Shown in pieces: positions 24,944 through 33,235 of a DNA stretch of 64,000 nucleotides (its first letter is position 1; every line of letters begins with the position of its first letter). The translations under genes were made by a program, and so were the position numbers. The notes beneath the pieces were generated by a model. That model searched no databases, was not told where the DNA came from, and saw only the letters and a list, made by a program, of their open reading frames with translations. This DNA is from Acetivibrio cellulolyticus CD2 (GTDB taxonomy: Bacteria > Bacillota > Clostridia > Acetivibrionales > Acetivibrionaceae): positions 244,510 to 308,509 of the forward strand of contig NZ_JH556651.1 of NCBI RefSeq assembly GCF_000179595.2, given 5' to 3'.

Positions 24944-27781
24944 CTATCTGTCTAATGCAGGAGATATTCCGTCCACAACAGATATTGGCTTTGAAGATAC
25001 ACTGACAGTATCTGATGTCAGTCCGTTGCGTGTTGCTGTTAATGTAATTGTACCTGGTGTTAATGTTGAACGGATGAAAACACGGTTGATTCCGCATTCA
25101 GTTGATAAATAGGTTTTGTTTACTGAACCAACTGTATCAGCATTAACACCGCCACGCCAGATACCAGGGCCTGTCATTGTAAAGTCTATTCTACTCTCAT
25201 CAGTTGGGCAGCGATTACCATTTGCATCTACAACTTCAACATCATACATTACAACGTCAGCACCATTTGCCTGCAAACCATTCGGACCAACTGTCGGTGT
25301 GAGTTTTATTTTTGCAGGTGCCCCGGCGGTTGACATTTCGTACTGTGCCACTTGTTTTCCGGAGTTATCGTAACCAACTGCTTTGATTGTCCCCGCTGCC
25401 CACTTAACATTAGGGAAACTGAATAGATATCTATCAGCAGGTTTGGATGATTTGCCTATCGAAGTTCCGTTTACAAACAACTCAACACTTGCAGTATTTG
25501 ACACAACATACATGGTTTTTGTTGTTCCGGAAGGATAATTCCAGTGGCCTACTATATGGATATCCGGTTGTGGGTTTCCGCATACGCGGTGTGCATAGTA
25601 TAATTGCTTAGGTAAACGTACAGAATCAACTTTTCCGCTTACATGGCATACCGTACTATCCTGCTGACGGCCGTGTGCATTGGAGTCAGCAAAGTATATG
25701 GAAGCATAACCTGAGAAACGTGAATGCTCAGAGTCCTTGTTTTTGATATTATAGGTATTAAGCCAGATATTGAGTCTGTTAACGGCGTTTGGAATAATAG
25801 TTTCCGAATCCCAGTTCCATGTATCGTTGGCACCCTTTTTAAATCCGTAATGTGGTGGAGAATACTTATCCCAAATGCCACGCAACGCCTCGTCACGAAA
25901 ATCCTCACATTCGATAATCGGACCTTTATCACGGTAAGGAAGGGCATACCCACGATGTGTATCAGTATTGCTTGTATAATTAGGATGTGCGGGATCAAAG
26001 CCTACCATTGTACCAAACCAATCCGAATACTGGATTCCATCTTGGTCGGTCAAATTACGGACACCTATACCACGCCATCCTGAAGGATCCCACTGCTTTT
26101 TGATATCATACATTTCTTTCATTTGATCAGCCGGTATACCAAAGTTTCCGTTTTCCCACATAATAACACTTGGATTATTCCTTAAGTAGATCATGGAAGC
26201 ACGCATTACATTCTTTCTTTGTTGCCATTGTACACCTATTACATTTTTTTCTTTATCACCAGCAGGAACAACATCAATAATTCCAGCCCTGTCATGTGCC
26301 TTCACATCTACATCTTGAGGTGAAATATGCATCCATCTGATGTAGTTGCTGTTGCTGCCTTTTATTAAATTAGCGTCATATTCATGCATCCAATCAGGTA
26401 CAGCCTGACCAAGTGCTGCCCAGTCATTACTTGCACGCTGTGCATATCCTAAAAGGAACACAAACCTACCATTGATATACACGCCTCCAGTACCTGTACC
26501 ACCTCTGAATTCAACCTTTCTGAAACCTGTTGTAGTTGTTCGGCTGTTTACCGCAACTCCATCTACAATCAGATTGGTTACTACATTATAAAGGTTTGGT
26601 GTTTGATCACTCCATAGCTTTGCGTTGGTCATTTGTCCCTTAGCCTTGATTATCGTGGTTTGGCCATTAGCTATTGTAGTTGCTGTACTTCTGAAGGTTG
26701 TGGCCACTGTACCGTTGGTATCCATTACCTTTGTTTCTAAAATGACAGACTTGGAACTATCGGATTCGTTACGGACTTCTGATTCAACATTGACCGTGAG
26801 ATCTCCTTGTGAAGGTGAGAGGTTTGTAAAATCAGATGGATATATGTATATTCCGCTTGTTTTCAAGTTGTTATATAGCGGATAAGTTTGGTATAAATTA
26901 CCTGGCATATGCAGCCATACATGTCCTATAAGTCCGCCGTAATTAGGATTGAAAGCTTTTCCCTGCCATTGAAAACCAACTCCGGTACTAGACTCTACAT
27001 AATTATTACTATTGTCTACTCTTACAGCCAAAACGTTCTCAGTATCCCCGAAATTCACTTTACCGGTAAGATCTATACCACATGCTGTAACGCCATCATC
27101 ATAAACGCCAACTTCTTTTCCGTTTATATAGAAACGTGCTCCTTGTCTTATCCTCTCGAATTCTATAATTATCTTGTTTGACGAGTATTTTGATGGTATT
27201 TTGAAATGCTTTCTATACCAAGCGGGTCCGGTATACGAACCTGTATTACCACTTGAGTGACTAATGAGCTTGGTATAAGAATCTACGTCATTATATGTAT
27301 GCGGAGTACTTACGGTTGACCAACTATTGTCTGCAAATGATGCTGCCTGGGCACCTGACACATCCTGCCTTATGAACTTCCATCCCGGATCCAGACTGTA
27401 AGTCGACGCAGACATATCTGTTGCTGGATTAGTAACAGACGGATTAGTTGCTGTTGGAGTTGCTATAGGCATTTTATCCGCAGGGAATTCGGTAATAATC
27501 CCCAAAAGGAAACTTCTCATTAATGCAAAATCAATTGCATTAACTTGTTCATCAGCATTAACATCTGCTGCTACCGAGCCGTTTGAAACAGGAAATTCCG
27601 GAATAATCCCCAAAAGAAAACTCCTCATTAGTGCGAAATCAATTGAATTGAAACTGCCATCTCCATTGAGATCACCATACTTCAATGAAGTTGTTTGGTT
27701 GCTTTTGGCTGAATAGCTAAAATTTGAAGAGAGGTTTAGTATAATGCAAAATGCAACCAAGAAGCCAAAAACTCTTTTCAT
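24944..27781 (-). CDS. Glycoside hydrolase family 2 enzyme with N-terminal dockerin
   Basis: This 945-residue secreted enzyme starts at the ATG complementary to 27779-27781, with GGGGGA 9 bases upstream. A signal peptide (1-~27) is followed at once by a type I dockerin (~36-103: GDLNGDGSFNSIDFALMR and ADVNADEQVNAIDFALMR). A Thr/Pro linker and the GH2 modules follow: jelly-roll sugar-binding (~130-300), Ig-like (~305-420), TIM barrel (~425-730, with NYIRWMHIS), then a DUF4982-like and an Ig-like domain. The nucleophile candidate is Glu in GPIIECEDF (~623). At the acid/base site the usual WSxGNE reads MWENGNFG (~540), so Phe replaces Glu and a Glu lies four residues earlier. Substrate is unknown; a galactoside or glucuronide is likely. 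The gene is divergent from the GH30 gene. Confidence 0.88.
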   Translation of the reverse strand: MKRVFGFLVAFCIILNLSSNFSYSAKSNQTTSLKYGDLNGDGSFNSIDFALMRSFLLGIIPEFPVSNGSVAADVNADEQVNAIDFALMRSFLLGIITEFPADKMPIATPTATNPSVTNPATDMSASTYSLDPGWKFIRQDVSGAQAASFADNSWSTVSTPHTYNDVDSYTKLISHSSGNTGSYTGPAWYRKHFKIPSKYSSNKIIIEFERIRQGARFYINGKEVGVYDDGVTACGIDLTGKVNFGDTENVLAVRVDNSNNYVESSTGVGFQWQGKAFNPNYGGLIGHVWLHMPGNLYQTYPLYNNLKTSGIYIYPSDFTNLSPSQGDLTVNVESEVRNESDSSKSVILETKVMDTNGTVATTFRSTATTIANGQTTIIKAKGQMTNAKLWSDQTPNLYNVVTNLIVDGVAVNSRTTTTGFRKVEFRGGTGTGGVYINGRFVFLLGYAQRASNDWAALGQAVPDWMHEYDANLIKGSNSNYIRWMHISPQDVDVKAHDRAGIIDVVPAGDKEKNVIGVQWQQRKNVMRASMIYLRNNPSVIMWENGNFGIPADQMKEMYDIKKQWDPSGWRGIGVRNLTDQDGIQYSDWFGTMVGFDPAHPNYTSNTDTHRGYALPYRDKGPIIECEDFRDEALRGIWDKYSPPHYGFKKGANDTWNWDSETIIPNAVNRLNIWLNTYNIKNKDSEHSRFSGYASIYFADSNAHGRQQDSTVCHVSGKVDSVRLPKQLYYAHRVCGNPQPDIHIVGHWNYPSGTTKTMYVVSNTASVELFVNGTSIGKSSKPADRYLFSFPNVKWAAGTIKAVGYDNSGKQVAQYEMSTAGAPAKIKLTPTVGPNGLQANGADVVMYDVEVVDANGNRCPTDESRIDFTMTGPGIWRGGVNADTVGSVNKTYLSTECGINRVFIRSTLTPGTITLTATRNGLTSDTVSVSSKPISVVDGISPALDR

Positions 27782-28048
27782 AGTCAATATTCCCCCTTTT
27801 TAAAATTTTTGAATAATATAGGCTATATATATTACCTTCAATGTATTTACTTTAGGGGTAGACATTCATGAATTTTTTATACCGATTGCAAATTTTAAAA
27901 TATAAAAACAACTGAGATACCCCAAAAACTATTTTAATTAGTGTATTAATATTATGTATTCATTTTATAAGTTTGGGGGGATAGATTTAAAAAGCATAAA
28001 TGTCAGTATTTAAAGTATTATAAATTAATTTTTAAAGGGGAAATATTT
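27782..28048. other. Divergent promoter region between GH2 and GH30 genes
   Basis: No gene is seen. Two outward-facing copies of a TACCCC-AAA motif are present: TACCCCAAAAA at 27918-27928 toward the GH30 gene and, on the minus strand, TACCCCTAAA at 27851-27860 toward the GH2 gene. These may be -35 elements of an alternative sigma factor. Confidence 0.4.
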
Positions 28049-29734
28049 ATGAATAGTTTAAGAAAGTTTTCATTATTAGTTGCTGCTCTTTTTCTATCAG
28101 CATTAATTTTTCAAAATTCAGTAAAAACTTATGCTGCAAAAACTGTTACTATTGACCCTAATGCAACTTACCAAACTATGGAGGGTTGGGGCTCAAGCAT
28201 ATGCTGGTGGGGAAATCAGATTGGCAGTTGGTCTGCCGATAATAGGAACAAATTGATTGAGAAGATTGTCAGTCCGACTGATGGGCTTGGATATAATGTA
28301 TTCAGGTACAATATTGGAGGCGGTGAAAATCCCGGACACAATCACATGAGGGCTTATGGCGAAATGGAAGGATATCAGGATGCAAATGGTAGTTGGAACT
28401 GGAATGCTGATGCTACTCAACGATCTGTACTTAGTAGGTTAGTAGAAAGAGGAAAATATTATGGATCGGATATGATACTTGAAGCATTTTCTAATTCTCC
28501 TCCATACTGGATGACGAAAAGTGGTTGTGCTTCCGGGAATACTGATGGTTCAAATAACCTGAAAGATGATTATTATGATGATTTTGCCAATTACCTAACT
28601 GAGGTTGTAAAACACTTCAGGGATACATGGGGTATTACGTTTAGAACACTGGAACCTGTAAATGAGCCCAATGTATCTTGGTGGAAAGCTAATGGCGGAC
28701 AGGAGGGCTGCTCCTTTTCATATGCTAATCAACAGAAAATTATAAAAGAAGTTGGTGCAAAATTGAAAGCAAAAGGGTTGAGCGGTACAACAGTTAGTGC
28801 TGCCGATGAAAACAGTATTGACACGGGTTTATCAGGGCTTCAGACTTTTGATGCAACTACTTTGTCATATATGTCCCAGGCAAATGTACATTCTTATAAC
28901 GGTTCTAAAAGAACCCAATATAGAGATCTGGCAAAATCCAAAGGACTTAGAATCTGGCAGTCTGAATCCGGTCCATTGAGTTTCGACGGAAATATGGCTG
29001 ATTCATGTATCATGCTGTCAAAACGTATTGTTACAGACTTGAAAGAATTGGAATGCGTAGCATGGTTGGACTGGCAGATAATAGATGGAGGCAATTGGGG
29101 AAGCCTGTATGTAGATAATTCTGCCCAAACGTTTACTCTTACAGAAAAGTTCTATATGCATTCAAATTATAGCAGGTTTATCAGACCGGGTTATAAAATT
29201 ATAGGTACCAATAATGAAAAAACGATTGCGGCAATAAGCCCGGATAAAAAGAAACTTGTTATTGTAGCTACTAACGATAATAAATCCTCAAGTGACAGCT
29301 TTGCATTTGATCTTTCCAGGTTTGGGGGTGTAAACAGTTCAGTTGAAGTCTACAGAACATCTTCGAGCCTTAGTTTGGCAAAAAGTAATATAACAGCGTC
29401 GAATAAGACTATTTCAGATACTTTGCCGGCTTATTCAATAAATACATATGTTATATCACTTGATGATGGTACTGTGCCTAAGCCAACTTTCACACCGAAC
29501 TCAACACCTAATTATAAATACGGTGATTTAAATGGGGATGGAGCGGTAAATTCCATAGACTTTGCAATATTAAGACAATACCTTCTGGGAATTATTACAG
29601 CGTTTCCAGTTTTAAATGGTTCTATAGTTGCGGATGTTAATCTGGATGGAGCTGTAAATTCTATAGACTTTGCAGTATTCAGGCAATATCTGTTAGGTAT
29701 GATTCCGGAACTTCCTTTTAAAAATGGCAGATGA
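28049..29734 (+). CDS. Glycoside hydrolase family 30 enzyme with C-terminal dockerin
   Basis: This 561-residue secreted enzyme has AAAGGGGAAA before the ATG. A signal peptide ends near TYAAK (~30). The catalytic TIM barrel plus side beta-sandwich runs ~31-480. MEGWGSSICWWGNQIG and FRYNIGGGENPGHN are GH30 landmarks. The acid/base is Glu in PVNEPN (~206) and the nucleophile Glu in QSESGP (~306). The long WWGNQ-type loops resemble the endo-beta-1,6-galactanase subfamily (GH30_5), but this is an impression and not a search result. A Pro/Thr linker leads to a type I dockerin (GDLNGDGAVNSIDFAILR, ADVNLDGAVNSIDFAVFR). Likely role: cutting arabinogalactan or pectin side chains within the cellulosome. 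Confidence 0.9.
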   Translation: MNSLRKFSLLVAALFLSALIFQNSVKTYAAKTVTIDPNATYQTMEGWGSSICWWGNQIGSWSADNRNKLIEKIVSPTDGLGYNVFRYNIGGGENPGHNHMRAYGEMEGYQDANGSWNWNADATQRSVLSRLVERGKYYGSDMILEAFSNSPPYWMTKSGCASGNTDGSNNLKDDYYDDFANYLTEVVKHFRDTWGITFRTLEPVNEPNVSWWKANGGQEGCSFSYANQQKIIKEVGAKLKAKGLSGTTVSAADENSIDTGLSGLQTFDATTLSYMSQANVHSYNGSKRTQYRDLAKSKGLRIWQSESGPLSFDGNMADSCIMLSKRIVTDLKELECVAWLDWQIIDGGNWGSLYVDNSAQTFTLTEKFYMHSNYSRFIRPGYKIIGTNNEKTIAAISPDKKKLVIVATNDNKSSSDSFAFDLSRFGGVNSSVEVYRTSSSLSLAKSNITASNKTISDTLPAYSINTYVISLDDGTVPKPTFTPNSTPNYKYGDLNGDGAVNSIDFAILRQYLLGIITAFPVLNGSIVADVNLDGAVNSIDFAVFRQYLLGMIPELPFKNGR

Positions 29735-29855
29735 AAAGGTAACACTGTGTAAAGCAGTAAAAATTGCACAGCTTATATATGAAGATACAGAATTGGTTGA
29801 ATTTTATCTGGGAGACGGGATGAAAGCGGCTCCAGTTCCAGATATAACTTATTGA
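29724..29855 (+). CDS. Possible 43-residue overlapping small ORF
   Basis: An ATG inside the last codons of the GH30 gene opens a 43-codon frame (MADEKVTLCKAVKIAQLIYE..., ending VPDITY). Composition is protein-like, with an amphipathic helix, and it overlaps the GH30 stop by 11 bases. No good ribosome site or family is recognised. It may be a translationally coupled small protein, a gene remnant or chance. Confidence 0.25.
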   Translation: MADEKVTLCKAVKIAQLIYEDTELVEFYLGDGMKAAPVPDITY

Positions 29856-29914
29856 TAATAAGCATATTTATAAAACAATACCGAAAACATAGAAGAATTG
29901 GAATGTTAATTTGT

Positions 29915-29957
29915 AAAATCTCGGAGATATTTAGTAATAAATGTTTCTGGGATTTTT
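29915..29957 (+). terminator. Terminator-like hairpin after the GH30 gene
   Basis: AAAATCTCGGAGATATTT pairs imperfectly with AAATGTTTCTGGGATTTT, then T-rich sequence. Confidence 0.6.
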
Positions 29958-29961
29958 ATTT

Positions 29962-30023
29962 AGCCTCTTGGAGTGAAATGAAAAAGGCAAAAACGGAGTG
30001 ACTCGATGTCCCGAAGTTTTTAT
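29962..30023 (+). repeat. Dispersed ~60-bp hairpin/terminator element, copy B
   Basis: It contains GCCTCTT...GAAATGAAAAAGGCAAAAAC, then GACTCGATGTCCCGAAGTTTT. It aligns with the element at 60979-61043 (GCCTCTTT...GAAGTGAAAAAGGCAAAAAC...ACTCGATGCTCTGGAGTTTT). Confidence 0.7.
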
Positions 30024-30112
30024 TTGAGAAACTTGCATGTAAATTTCCTTAAATTAGTTGGTTCTAAATCATCTTTAATCTGCAGTAGGTATTTAACCTT
30101 ATAATTTTGTGT

Positions 30113-30118
30113 TATAAT
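30113..30118 (+). promoter_or_regulatory. Likely -10 element of the miaB promoter
   Basis: TATAAT preceded by TGT forms an extended -10. The -35 region is poor. It lies 78 bases before the miaB start. Confidence 0.45.
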
Positions 30119-30195
30119 ATGGACATAATAAGCAATATCAGAAGTTATATTTTCAGTATTTCAAACTATGTTAACACAAATACGGAGGAATTGAA

Positions 30196-31629
30196 TTGAG
30201 TAAAGTAGAAAGAAAAAATATACAGGTTTCTCAGGAAGAGATAGCAAGGCAGCATCAGTTTATAGAAGAGATAAAGCAACTAAACTATCAGAAAGAGATG
30301 CAGACAGAACGGAAAAAACGCTTCTATCTTGCGACTTTTGGTTGTCAGATGAATGAGCATGACTCTGAAAAATTGGCAGGTATGCTTGGTGAGATGGGAT
30401 ATTCCGAATGTGAGGATATGGATGAAAGTGACCTGATAATTTTTAATACATGCTGTGTAAGAGAAAATGCCGAGCTAAAGGTTTATGGGCATTTGGGGGC
30501 TATGAAGCATTTGAAAGAAAAGAATCCAGATATGATAATTGCCATGTGTGGCTGTATGATGCAGCAGCCTGAGGTGGTTGAACATATAAAAAAAGTTTAT
30601 AGACAAGTAGATCTGATATTTGGTACACATAATTTGTACAAGTTCCCGGAACTACTGTTCAGCGCTATCAATTCCAATAAAACTGTTATTGATATTATGG
30701 ATTCCATTGGCTTAATAGCTGAAGAAATGCCGATAGAGAGAAAGGATGAAGTAAAAGCCTGGGTCACAGTAATGTACGGCTGCAATAATTTCTGTTCCTA
30801 TTGTATAGTACCCTATGTAAGGGGAAGAGAGAGAAGCAGGTATATTGAGAATATTGTCGATGAGGTAAGGATGTTAGGACGTCAGGGGTTAAAGGAGATA
30901 ACACTACTTGGGCAGAATGTCAACTCCTACGGCAAAGACCTTGGCAATGATACAACCTTTGCAAAATTGCTTGGTGAACTCAATGAAGTTGAAGGTATTG
31001 AGAGAATCAGATTCATGACTTCGCACCCGAAGGATTTGTCCGATGAACTGATTTTTGCAATGAGAGACTTAAATAAGGTTTGTGAGCATCTGCATTTGCC
31101 TTTTCAATCTGGAAGTACCAGAATACTAAAAGAAATGAATAGAAAATATTCAAAAGAAGATTATCTTAACTTACTTGAAAAAGTAAAGATAAATATTCCG
31201 GGCATTTCTTTAACTTCAGATATAATTGTGGGCTTTCCCGGTGAGACTGAGGAGGATTTTCAGGATACGTTGGACGTGGTGGAAAAAGGGCGTTTTGACC
31301 AGATATATTCATTCTTGTACTCAAAAAGGACAGGTACACCAGCAGCAAAAAGTGTGGATCAGGTACCTGAGGAAGTTAAGAAAGAAAGGTTTCAGAGACT
31401 AATGGAGGTTCAAAACAGGATAAGTAACGAGATAAATCATGAATATTTGGACAAGGAGATAGAAGTTCTTGTTGAGGGAGAAAGCAAAACTAACGATAAA
31501 ATATATACAGGGAGAACTCGAGAAAATAAGATAGTCAACTTTGATGGAAACAGTGAAATGATTGGAAAACTTGTTAGGGTAAAAATAGATACTGTTAAGA
31601 CTTGGTCTTTGGAAGGAAAAGTACTTTGA
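30196..31629 (+). CDS. miaB: tRNA-2-methylthio-N6-dimethylallyladenosine synthase MiaB
   Basis: This 477-residue radical-SAM methylthiotransferase adds a 2-methylthio group to isopentenyl-A37 of tRNAs, following MiaA, which is encoded 12 kb downstream. The N-terminal UPF0004 domain has FGCQMNEHDSE, NTCCVRENAE and MCGCMMQ, giving three cluster cysteines. The radical-SAM core has CNNFCSYCIVPYVRGRE (CxxxCxxC). A C-terminal TRAM domain ends the protein. The start is a TTG, with ACGGAGG 8 bases upstream. The N-terminal ~45-residue lysine-rich extension is common in clostridial MiaB. Confidence 0.97.
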   Translation: MSKVERKNIQVSQEEIARQHQFIEEIKQLNYQKEMQTERKKRFYLATFGCQMNEHDSEKLAGMLGEMGYSECEDMDESDLIIFNTCCVRENAELKVYGHLGAMKHLKEKNPDMIIAMCGCMMQQPEVVEHIKKVYRQVDLIFGTHNLYKFPELLFSAINSNKTVIDIMDSIGLIAEEMPIERKDEVKAWVTVMYGCNNFCSYCIVPYVRGRERSRYIENIVDEVRMLGRQGLKEITLLGQNVNSYGKDLGNDTTFAKLLGELNEVEGIERIRFMTSHPKDLSDELIFAMRDLNKVCEHLHLPFQSGSTRILKEMNRKYSKEDYLNLLEKVKINIPGISLTSDIIVGFPGETEEDFQDTLDVVEKGRFDQIYSFLYSKRTGTPAAKSVDQVPEEVKKERFQRLMEVQNRISNEINHEYLDKEIEVLVEGESKTNDKIYTGRTRENKIVNFDGNSEMIGKLVRVKIDTVKTWSLEGKVL

Positions 31630-31680
31630 CTTTCAAGGCTGTAGAGAACTGAAATAAACAATCATTGGGGTGAAATGTTT

Positions 31681-33042
31681 ATGAAAAGAATAATATTTGT
31701 GTTCTTGCTGACAGTTTTGGTTCTTTGTAATATTTTGCCTGTAAGTGTTCTTAGTTCAAACAATAATGGCAGTATCCTTGTTTTGGTTGATGGAAAGAGC
31801 GTTAACTTTGATGTTGAGCCCATGATAATCAATGGCCGTGTAATCGTTCCGTTAAGGGCTATATTTGAAGCTCTCGGTGCAGATGTGGAGTGGGATGATA
31901 AGACAAAAACTGTAATTGCTACACAAGAGGCTAAAGTTATTTCTCTAAAGGTAGGAAGTACAACGGCATATATAAATAATGAGAGCATGGAACTTGATGT
32001 ACCTGCAGTCGTTTATAACGGCAGGACGTTGGTCCCTGTGAGGTTTATTTCTGAAAGCTTTGGATATGATGTAGAATGGAAGGATTCATCGAGAACTGTT
32101 ACAATTAACTGCACTTCCCAAAATACCATACCAAATTCTACTGTTGCTCCAACTTTGACAAACACTCCAACTTCGATCAAACTTGCAAGTAGCTTTAATG
32201 GAAATGTAAATGAGTTAATGGGACTGTCATGTAATGATATAACCGGCATATTTGGACAGCCTGACCGGATTGATTTGAGCAAATATGGGTTCGACTGGTA
32301 TATATATAACAGCGATTATAACAAATACATTCAAATTGGTGTAAGAGATGAAGTTGTCGTTGGAGTATATACAAATTCTACATATTTTAGTGCATGGGGA
32401 AGTATAAAGGTTCTAGCCGATAAAAATTCTGTGAATAGTATATTGGGAACACCTTTAACTTATATCAAAAAAGGCAACGTACGTTATATAACTGACGATT
32501 CTGGTGAAGAGGAGATTTTTGAAGTCGATGAAGAGTACTTTGCCACTATATTCTATGATACACAAAATAGCAATAAGGTGTCAGCAGTATTACTTGTTGA
32601 CAGGAAAGAAGAAATGGCTTTAAACGGGTACTATGGTATACCGAGCGAAAAGCTGAGGCAAAGCTATGAAAGGGAAATATTTGACCTAGCCAATTCAGTT
32701 AGGACAAGGCTTGGAAAGAAAATTTTCAAGTGGGATGATAAGGCTGCAAGTGTAGCAAGAATGCATAGTGAAGATATGGCGTTAAATAATTATTTTTCTC
32801 ATACAAACCTTGAAGGTAAAAGCCCATTTGATAGGATGGATGATGCTGGACTCAACTATTATATTGCTTCAGAAAATATAGCAATGGGACAAATGAGCGG
32901 CATATATGCCCATGAATCATGGATGAATTCATCAGGGCACAGATCCAATATTTTAGGGGATTGTGAAAAGCTTGGTGTAGGTGTTTATATTGGGAGTGGA
33001 AATAATATATTTTACACACAGAACTTTTATTCCGGATATTAA
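31681..33042 (+). CDS. Secreted CAP-domain protein with copper amine oxidase-like N domain
   Basis: This exported protein of 453 residues has a signal peptide ending around VLSSN (~25). Residues ~30-122 form a copper-amine-oxidase N-terminal-like domain (VDGKSVNFDVEPMIINGRV, VPLRAIFEALGADVEWDD, VPVRFISESFGYDVEWKD), a common clostridial cell-surface module. Residues ~165-300 form a CAP-associated N domain (MGLSCNDITGIFGQPDRID). The C-terminal ~130 residues form a CAP/SCP domain with HSEDMALNNYFSHTN, ENIAMG and HRSNILG. Related proteins are YkwD-like. Two ATGs (31675, 31681) follow a GGGGTG. It sits between miaB and the mutS cluster, where most clostridia have no such gene. Its biochemical role is unknown. 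Confidence 0.85.
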   Translation: MKRIIFVFLLTVLVLCNILPVSVLSSNNNGSILVLVDGKSVNFDVEPMIINGRVIVPLRAIFEALGADVEWDDKTKTVIATQEAKVISLKVGSTTAYINNESMELDVPAVVYNGRTLVPVRFISESFGYDVEWKDSSRTVTINCTSQNTIPNSTVAPTLTNTPTSIKLASSFNGNVNELMGLSCNDITGIFGQPDRIDLSKYGFDWYIYNSDYNKYIQIGVRDEVVVGVYTNSTYFSAWGSIKVLADKNSVNSILGTPLTYIKKGNVRYITDDSGEEEIFEVDEEYFATIFYDTQNSNKVSAVLLVDRKEEMALNGYYGIPSEKLRQSYEREIFDLANSVRTRLGKKIFKWDDKAASVARMHSEDMALNNYFSHTNLEGKSPFDRMDDAGLNYYIASENIAMGQMSGIYAHESWMNSSGHRSNILGDCEKLGVGVYIGSGNNIFYTQNFYSGY

Positions 33043-33099
33043 GGGCTTGTTTTATGGATTGGCATTTTGATTTTGAAAACTTATCAGGCTTTTATGTTG

Positions 33100-33159
33100 A
33101 AAAGATCATAAATACTTAATATATTTATTCCGATATATATTGAGTAGTATGATCTTTTT
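33100..33159. terminator. Long hairpin terminator
   Basis: AAAAGATCATAAATACT... pairs with ...GAGTAGTATGATCTTTT over about 24 bases with few mismatches, ending in T5. Confidence 0.8.
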
Positions 33160-33235
33160 GCTATTTAATAATCTGGCATTGTATAGTTTCAGCATTTCTT
33201 GATTTTTCAAAATACTTTGATTGGATGGATTATAT

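Larger units (their letters stand above)
29856..30195. other. Intergenic region with terminator and repeats, upstream of miaB
   Basis: No gene is seen. It contains a terminator-like hairpin (29915-29957), a copy of the ~60-bp element (29962-30023), an extended -10 (TGTTATAAT, 30110-30118) and a partial copy of the palindromic element (30141-30162). Confidence 0.6.
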
